DNA of 36,512 nt from Schoenoplectus triqueter (Eukaryota; Streptophyta; Magnoliopsida; Poales; Cyperaceae). Position numbers and translations under genes: made by a program. A model generated the notes under the pieces. The model worked only from the letters and a program-made list of their open reading frames with translations, made no database searches and was not told the DNA's origin. Every line of letters begins with the position of its first letter. The stretch's first letter is position 1. The stretch lies in the NCBI GenBank assembly GCA_964058805.1, contig CAXKVV010001575.1, positions 1 to 36,512 of the forward strand. Direction: 5' to 3'. This document shows positions 30,536-36,512 of the stretch, one piece after another.

Positions 30536-32627
30536 TGTAGGGATTCGGAATGCCCAAATCCCATTAATGCTCAAGCTGCGGAAAGACCGTAGAACAAAAA
30601 TTTTACTTCTACTTAAGTTAGGGATTAAAGTATGTCGGATAATAACCGAGAGTTACAGACATTTAATCCTTTACAAAAGACGGTAAAATATTATTTTACT
30701 TCTAACTTAAGCTTAGGGTTAAAGTGATGTGTCGGATGATTACCGAGAGATACACACCTCTTTAAACCTTTATTGATCTACTCCATGATTGATTTCTAAA
30801 ATATTAATCTACTTAACAATTAAATAGATTAATATAAGATGTTATACCTCGCTTCCAAATTTTAATTGGAATGAAAATCGGCTTGTCTCGGAGCACCAAA
30901 CGTCTGATGCCTCTGTAGGTTATCCACCAGGACTGACCAGAGAGCGGTTTATTTCTTTTGCCAGAAATACTGTAAACCGCGGTTTTTCGCAAAAACACTA
31001 TTCACCCGAGAAAAAGACGAAATAGTACTATTCACGACTCGCAGTAATTCTGTTTCACAAATGTGCAGAAATACCGCAACTTTCGTAAAAACACTATTCA
31101 CCGATCCCGTGAATTCTGAAACAACCGTATACCGGGAGAGAGAAAGTAGAACTGATTTGGTGGAAGTTTCTCTCTCACCCTACCCCTCTATTTATAGAAA
31201 AAATGGAATTGACAAATTACCAAAATGCCCTCGTGAATAGTAAGGAGGTTTCAAAGTGAAAAGACCAAAATACCCTTAAAGTTCATCCAATTTACCAAAA
31301 CGCCATTGGGCTTTTTGGCCAAATTACCGAAATACCCTTGGGCTTTTGGACAAATTACCAAAATACCCTTGGAGGTCATCATGGGTCTTTTTGGGCTTTT
31401 CGGATTTTGGGCTTTTCTGATTTTGGGCTTTTAATTATTAATTAAGACTTTAATTATAAATGGGCTTTGGCCCATAATTCAAATCCATAATTAACATTTT
31501 AAAATCCAAATCAAATATATATAATTGTCATCTACAATTATATTTTTCTCGGTTGTTGTTTCGGCGAATTTATACGACGTGTCCAACACGTTATAAATTC
31601 AATCTGATTTTTGCTTTTTGTCATCTCTATGACAAATATAATTATATCATATATAATTAATTATAACCATCTTATTATTAATTATAAACAATTCATAATT
31701 AATCAATAAGATTCTCCGATTAACTCCTATACGGTGTGACCCGACAGGATCCGTGTTATGTTGGTAAATAGAGTTAAAACCGTTTTAACTTCTATAATCA
31801 TAGGAGGCATCTGGCAGAATGCACTATGACCATCCAATTACACAGATGATGATGTACTGTACAATATCATGATCCAGTAAACTATTTACTTGTGTTTAAT
31901 TCTTTTGTCTCATAGCTATCAGATCAGTTTCAAGGTAGGTATGTGTCATCCTTGCAAACTTAATCTTTTCTTGATCCTGAGTAAATTATCAAATATAATT
32001 ACTCTTGTAATTATACTGCTAGCAGATAATCTTACTCTATCAAGGGGCCCAGTGATGCTATAACTCATATAGAAATATGAGGGACAATAGTACTTTTGGC
32101 AAACCATCTCTTCCTCCGCATAAGTTATGTATACCGAAGAGCTACCTTTATAGCCACCTTTTACGGATAACGTTTGGTAGAAATCACACACATACATATC
32201 CTATGTAGGAAAGATGAATACCTCATACTTTAGAATTTAATACTGAACGAAAACATTAATGACACGAACACAATTCCATTTAATGTTTCATTCGGGGTCT
32301 ATCAAATACGATGTTCCTTGAACATCTATCTATGTGATTAAAATGACAACTCTTTGTCTATGGTCTGTAAAACTTGACCATCATTTAATCCACATACTAA
32401 CCTCATAACGGTTAATTAGTGTTCCTGCTAATTACCTTGGTTAGTGACTTTTAAGAGTATATTCTATATTATGAAGTTTCACAATTCCAGTCATGAACTC
32501 GGAATGATTCATAAATTCAATAATACTCAAGGAAACAAAATATCGTTTAAATATCCAATTCATGAACAAAGCTTTATATATAACAAATTTATCGTATTAT
32601 TGACTTCAAGATTATTACAAACTAACA
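30536..32627 (-). repeat. 5' LTR of element B (2,092 bp)
   Basis: On the minus strand it starts TGTTAG at 32627 and ends CCTACA at 30536. The R/U5 and TATA region closely match A. The segment at about 31263-31400 replaces the A segment bearing three TGACATCA words with a different array of GGGTATTT[CT]GGTAATTT-like and GGGCTTTT-like words. The base after the LTR on the right begins TCATT, which does not match CTTTT at the left end of A. Confidence 0.92.
31189..31196 (-). promoter_or_regulatory. TATA box of the element B 5' LTR
   Basis: Minus strand TATAAATA followed by GAGGGG, the same site as in A. It points toward the palindrome centre, so A and B promoters converge. Confidence 0.72.
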
Positions 32628-33190
32628 TCATTCACTATTTAAAAACTAAGAAGAAGACATATTATCCCATTTTGAGTCTTGACAGCGGCTGCCAATCACT
32701 CATACCTCTCTTTCAAGAGTAAGTCGGATGACTTGATGATGACCTTTTTTTCTCTTCTTTGACAATGGCGGAGCAACAACCGAGATGTAGGAGCAGAAAT
32801 GCGTTGAAGAAAAAGGTGATTGCTGGGAGAAATAAAAAAAATATATATTTTTCTCCTTTCTTTCTTAGAAGAATGCTCTTCAATCTCTTTGGATAAAGGC
32901 GAGACGAGATGACAATGGATGGAGAAGTCATGGCAGCGAGAAGAAAGCGAAGTAGCGAGAGAAAAATCGAGGGAGATAAAAAGCAGGGCGGAGGGTGAGA
33001 ACAAAGCTGTGTAACTTCACTTCTCTTACCGCGTCTTATCCAGCCTAAAAGAGTGAGAACCCACATTTACAAACCTTAAATTGGAGCACAAAAGCATCAT
33101 ATTCTCCTTGCACGCCTCTTTGTTTACTCTCTCTATTAGCAGTAGCAAGTAAGAAAGAGAAAGAAAGAGCCTCTCTCTTTAAGGCCTGAT
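32628..33190. other. Purine-rich sequence right of the palindrome, no supported gene
   Basis: The plus strand is rich in GA. The minus strand has two overlapping open frames (33066-32713 and 33004-32696) with Ser/Leu/Phe/Lys-rich, low-complexity products. The minus strand before an ATG at about 32931 looks like a CT-rich 5' leader, so a relic first exon is possible. I have no motif to support it. Confidence 0.35.
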
Positions 33191-33195
33191 CTACG

Positions 33196-33425
33196 GAGGT
33201 TGTGGTGATGTGTTCCAAAGGAGAAGGAAGGGTGGCCGGCTAGATCTATTGTGACCGTTGTGGTCGTCGTGGTCTTTAGGGTAGGGGAAGTCGGAGTGGT
33301 CATCGTGGTCGCTGGGGCAGGGGTCGTCTGTTGTGGTCAGATCCATCTGATCAGTGGAGGACAGTGCTAGATCTGTTATGGTCATCATGGTCACAGCAGG
33401 GAGGTGAGGGATGGTCGAGATGCGG
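33196..33425. repeat. GTGGTC-rich minisatellite-like stretch
   Basis: GTGGTC, GGTCGTC and GGTCATC words recur irregularly on the plus strand. In the minus-strand frame 33394-33191 they read as DHDDH-type His/Asp repeats. This is probably simple-sequence expansion rather than a gene. Confidence 0.5.
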
Positions 33426-33564
33426 TGGTTGTGTTACTTATACTTCAAGGTGGAGAAAAGAGAATGAATAACATAAGAGGTGAGGTGGGGGGAGACCAGC
33501 TGCACGGCCTCCCCGCCTAAGGTTTCAGTTTTGCTTTAGATCTTTCAGAGGTTGTCTCTCTCTC

Positions 33565-33566
<2 letters not shown>

Positions 33567-33602
<36 letters not shown>
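33567..33602. repeat. (TA)n microsatellite
   Basis: About 18 TA units following a TCTCTCTC run and abutting the MITE at 33603. Confidence 0.93.
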
Positions 33603-33603
<1 letters not shown>

Positions 33604-33985
33604 CTTAAGTTCACGGAGATTTTCTGTGAGTTCAACTCAAAAAAATATATCAAATCATCTCCAAATTTTAATTTATCACGCTCATTAAATTATTTATATG
33701 AAAATCTTATGGGATGCAAAAATTTAGAGTGTTTTGAATTTTTTAAGTCATGATTTTTAATTTTTGAAAATCAGCTCTAAAAATAATAATAATATATTCA
33801 ATACTTGAACATCATTTTGAAAAAATTAAAAACAGTGACTTAAAAACCTCAAACCACTCTAAATTTGTGCATCTCATAATATTTTCATATAAAGAATTTA
33901 ATGAGGATGATAAATTAAAATTTGGAGATGATTTGATATACTTTTTGAATTAAAATCACGGAAGACCTCCGTGAGCTTGAAGTAT
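33603..33985. mobile_element. Long-inverted-repeat MITE (family member 2)
   Basis: The arms at about 33603-33735 and 33855-33985 are imperfect reverse complements. The tips are CTTAAGTTCACGGAG and, inverted, CTTCAAGCTCACGGAG. They share ATCAAATCATCTCCAAATTT-like and ATGAAAATCTTATGGGAT-like blocks with the elements at 14141 and 34161. The element sits between two CT/TA microsatellites, and the target duplication is unclear. Confidence 0.7.
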
Positions 33986-34003
33986 CTTTACTCTCTCTCT
34001 CTC

Positions 34004-34016
<13 letters not shown>

Positions 34017-34055
<39 letters not shown>

Positions 34056-34067
34056 ATACACACACAT
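34017..34067. repeat. Compound (TA)n(TGTA)n(CA)n microsatellite
   Basis: About 13 TA units, then three TGTA units and a short CA run. Preceded by a CTCTCTCT run, like the microsatellite on the other side of the MITE. Confidence 0.9.
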
Positions 34068-34160
34068 TATACAAAGCAAAAGGGTCAAATAATCGATCTA
34101 AGTTATTCAATAATTTTCTTATATCAAATCTTGAGGGCACCGTAATGATATATGCATTAT

Positions 34161-34536
34161 GGTGTCTAGCAAAGTAAAAAATAATTTTACTTTGGCATGA
34201 GATTTTATATCCCGACGGTTCAAATAAGCAATTTAAATTAATATTTTTTATATCAAAATCTTATGGAATATTAAATTTCATGACTTTTTAATTTTTTTTT
34301 GCTTTTTTAAATTATTTTTAAACAACCTTGTAAAACATAAAAAATGGTCAATTCCTTAGATATTGTTTTAAATAATATAAAAATAGCTACAAATCTAAAA
34401 ATATCATGAAATTTAATATCTTATAAGATTTTTAACATAAAGAAATTATTGAGCAAGTTAGATTAACCTTTTGAGACATCAAAATATGAAATCTCATGTC
34501 AAAATAAAAATATATTTTTTTATTTTATAAAGCACC
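34161..34536. mobile_element. Long-inverted-repeat MITE (family member 3)
   Basis: The left arm (34161 to about 34282) and the right arm (about 34407-34536) are imperfect reverse complements. The shared core is CATGAGATTT, ATCAAAATCTTAT and ATTAAATTTCATGA-like sequence. The ends begin GGTG. The limits are approximate because the sequence just outside is also partly self-complementary (CACCGTAATG/CATTATGGTG). Confidence 0.6.
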
Positions 34537-34539
34537 GTA

Positions 34540-36115
34540 AACCATTTTTCTCTATATATAATTTGAACACATATATAACACGCAATTTATTTTCTAGCTT
34601 TTACTACACAATAATCCATCTTCGATCTTCTCAAATATATATTTCTAACAATATGTTTTGTCGAAATTGAAATTATGTTAGTAATTGTTCGGTTCTGTAA
34701 ATTTTTAATTTGAGGGCACATATACACTTCAAATGGTTACTAGGTGTATTTCACGTAGAAAGCGAATAGTATAAAAATGTACAAGAAAAATGTTTGTATA
34801 AAAGCACACATAAAATTCTTGTTTGGAGTTTGCCCCATTCCAATTGTAGATGCTAAAATTTCATGTTTTATTTGTTATCAAATAATGCACTCCTGCAAAT
34901 ATTTGAATCGGTTAGCAAAAACTATTTTTGAAAAATAACGAGAGCCGAAACAGATAAAACAAATGATTTACATCGAACATATCTAATAATCAACGGAACC
35001 TCATAATTTCATGTATCATATTCTTGATCTATCTCACCGCTTTTACTTGTATTCATGCCACACTGAAAAGGGGGAGAGAGGATTGAATGTCATATGAAAG
35101 TCCAGATGTTCCTGAAAAATTAATAAAATGCTTGAGAAATATGGATTGAAGACTAGCATTTCGCTATTTTTAATTTGGAGAATGAACCGAGTATTTAGAA
35201 AGGAGAGTGGCGATTCAATATATATTTGTCAAACCAAACGGTTTAGAATTACAAAATCAAAAAGCGCCGATGATATTCGGAAATGGAAAGGAAAATTTTA
35301 GAAAACCGTTAAAATATGAGAAGTGTGTTTTGGTGACTTCACATGGAGATAGAATAGTGGGGATAATAATATTTTTCTTATTTACTTTTAGCTATCTTAC
35401 CTAAAAAATTCAAGAAACGTAAATTTATGTGAGCATATACATTTCAATAAAATACAAAAATGATTTTGTTTCATATTGAAGTTTTAGAATTTTAAAATAT
35501 AAATAAAAAACATTGTGGAGTTTTATGAAACATTTTTTTGTATGACACCATTCTTGTAGAAGAAAAAAATATAATGGTAGGCTTTTACATAATCATGATT
35601 TTTTTATTTAAAATATAAATAAAAAACATAATTATGATAATACATTAGCCGGCGGTGGAGACGTAGTTCAATATAACATAACTAAGATTTAGTAACTCTT
35701 AATTGCTAACGGTTTATAGTGAAAATCATTACAAAAATTGATAAATAGCATTTCAGAAATAACGGTGAAGTTTTTTTGTCGAGAAATAATTATTAAAAAG
35801 TATCAGAAACATCATAAAGTTAGCAAAGGATTTAATAACGGTTATTATAAAGCAATTGTTAGTAAATATAGAGATTCAGTAATGATTAATAGAACAAAAA
35901 TGTTACTAAAGAGTTTAATAACAGTTTTTCTCTAATAACTATTATTAAATATGCATTTATTTTTTTATTTCCTCATCTCTCTCGTAAAGTAAATAATTCG
36001 AAAGAGCAAGCCAGAGACCTAGTCGAACTGCATACTAGAGAGAGCAACCAGAGGTCACCAAATCTCAATCAATTTTTATTCTTAAACAAAATCCAGTTTT
36101 TATTAATAATAATTA
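34540..36115. other. AT-rich sequence, no gene seen
   Basis: Contains a 20-base direct repeat, AAAATATAAATAAAAAACAT (about 35495 and 35610). From about 35640 to 35940 there are loosely repeated TTAATAACGGTT and GTTACTAAA-type words, as in an old repeat. Short frames at 35207 and 35738 have no recognisable content. Confidence 0.4.
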
Positions 36116-36117
36116 TT

Positions 36118-36459
36118 ATTAAATTAATATTATTAAAAATAAGAGTGAGAACCGTAAAATTTCAAATATACGAATGGCAGCGCGCCACTGCCAGTGGCTC
36201 GGACGAAACGCGCCACTGGCAATGGCGCGTTTCATTATTTTTATGAAACGCGCCACTGACAGTGGCGCGTTTCGTCCAAACCCCGCGCAAGTGAGATGAA
36301 GAGGCGTTGTGCGTTTTGTATATATAAGAAGCAAACGCGCCACTGTCAGTGGGGCGTTTCGTAAAAATAATAAAACGCGTCACTGGCAGTAACGCGCTGC
36401 CATTCGTATATTTGAAATTTTACGTTTCTCACTCTTATTTTTAATAATATTAATTTAAT
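36118..36459. mobile_element. Palindromic element with about 65-bp inverted ends and five GC-rich palindromes
   Basis: The ends (36118 to about 36183, and about 36394 to 36459) are almost perfect reverse complements, containing GTAAAATTTCAAATATACGA and GGCAGCGCG. Between them are five units based on AAACGCGCCACTGNCAGTGG and its completion CGCGTTT, at about 36179, 36205-36233, 36245-36273, 36332-36360 and 36372-36396. Each unit is itself a palindrome. A TATATATAAG site lies at about 36319. There is no transposase gene. The short minus-strand frames across it only read the repeats. It could be a MITE or foldback element, and the superfamily is not clear. Confidence 0.7.
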
Positions 36460-36512
36460 AAAACTTATTATAGAACAAAATCAAGCTCCTTCAGCTAGCT
36501 AGCTCTATCAGT
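36460..36512. other. Unassigned end of window
   Basis: Short AT-rich flank ending in AGCTAGCTAGCT. Nothing further can be said. Confidence 0.3.

Larger units (their letters stand above)
23639..32627 (-). mobile_element. Element B: second Ty1/copia-type retrotransposon, inverted, defective, 3' LTR truncated
   Basis: Same family and layout as element A but on the minus strand, with an internal region of 5,706 bp. The truncated 3' LTR (23639-24829) and the matching part of the 5' LTR (31437-32627) are both 1,191 bp, and I saw two differences. B and A LTRs differ at eleven or more places in the same region, plus a changed U3 segment. B carries the stops shared with A and several more of its own. 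Confidence 0.92.

Noticed and set aside
14806..32627. The palindrome as a simple assembly artefact of one element read on both strands
   Set aside because: The arms differ at many sites, in leader repeat number, in LTR U3 content and in private mutations, so they are different copies. A chimeric join remains possible and is listed as the test for that finding.
14801..32632. A common target-site duplication around the whole A-B structure
   Set aside because: The outer 5-mers are CTTTT and TCATT. They do not match, so integration as one unit is not supported.
32696..33066. Overlapping minus-strand frames of 102 and 117 codons
   Set aside because: Low-complexity products from a purine-rich strand, two frames competing over the same DNA, and no motif. 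Mentioned only as a possible relic first exon.
36119..36383. Minus-strand frames of 73-74 codons in the palindromic element
   Set aside because: They only translate the repeated CACTGNCAGTG palindromes and have no independent support as genes.
1..36512. CRISPR arrays, rRNA and tRNA genes, bacterial-type operons
   Set aside because: None seen. The repeats are transposon-derived or microsatellites, and the only tRNA-like sequences are the 12-base primer-binding sites.

Overview
The window looks like nuclear DNA of a flowering plant, probably a eudicot. It is AT-rich and gene-poor, with short GT-AG introns, TATA boxes, (TA)n and (CT)n microsatellites, and several classes of plant transposon. 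I cannot name the species. About half of the window is one structure: two Ty1/copia-type LTR retrotransposons fused tail to tail (14806-32627).

Left part (1-14805). This holds two to three degenerate tandem copies of a host segment. Copy 1 covers about 2447-6030, a partial extra copy lies at about 6350-7170, and copy 2 covers about 8680-13250. A small cysteine-rich protein family with no name I recognise goes with these segments: an intact-looking gene at 2035-2295, a spliced gene at 12359-12735, and a relic at 4182-4325. Because the paralogous copies keep the empty sites, several insertions can be outlined to the base: a solo LTR (2927-3314), a Helitron-like element (4542-5535), and a hAT-like element (9543-10445) that itself contains a second hAT-like MITE (9815-10285). 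Other MITEs lie at 890-1261 and 14141-14514. A two-exon fragment at 7362-7626 may be the 3' end of a gene for a small membrane protein.

Central part (14806-32627). Element A (+ strand) has a 2,074-bp 5' LTR, a PBS complementary to initiator-Met tRNA, a 1.9-kb leader built of tandem repeats and hairpins, an open gag-protease-integrase frame (759 codons), and a broken RT-RNase H. Its 3' LTR stops after 1,172 bp. There it joins, at a 6-bp shared sequence, the equally truncated 3' LTR of element B (- strand), which has the same layout in mirror image. The LTR pairs within each element are almost identical, whereas A and B differ from each other at many sites, so these are two separate recent insertions later fused. 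Both carry the same stop codons, frameshift and RNase H deletion. They were therefore already defective when they inserted and were probably mobilised in trans. The fusion removed R, U5 and the expected polyadenylation region from both 3' LTRs, so transcription from either 5' LTR would run into the other element in antisense and could make a very long hairpin RNA.

Right part (32628-36512). No convincing gene is present. The part holds a purine-rich stretch, a GTGGTC-rich stretch, two TA microsatellites, two long-inverted-repeat MITEs related to the one at 14141, and a 342-bp palindromic element made of five copies of a GC-rich palindrome (36118-36459).
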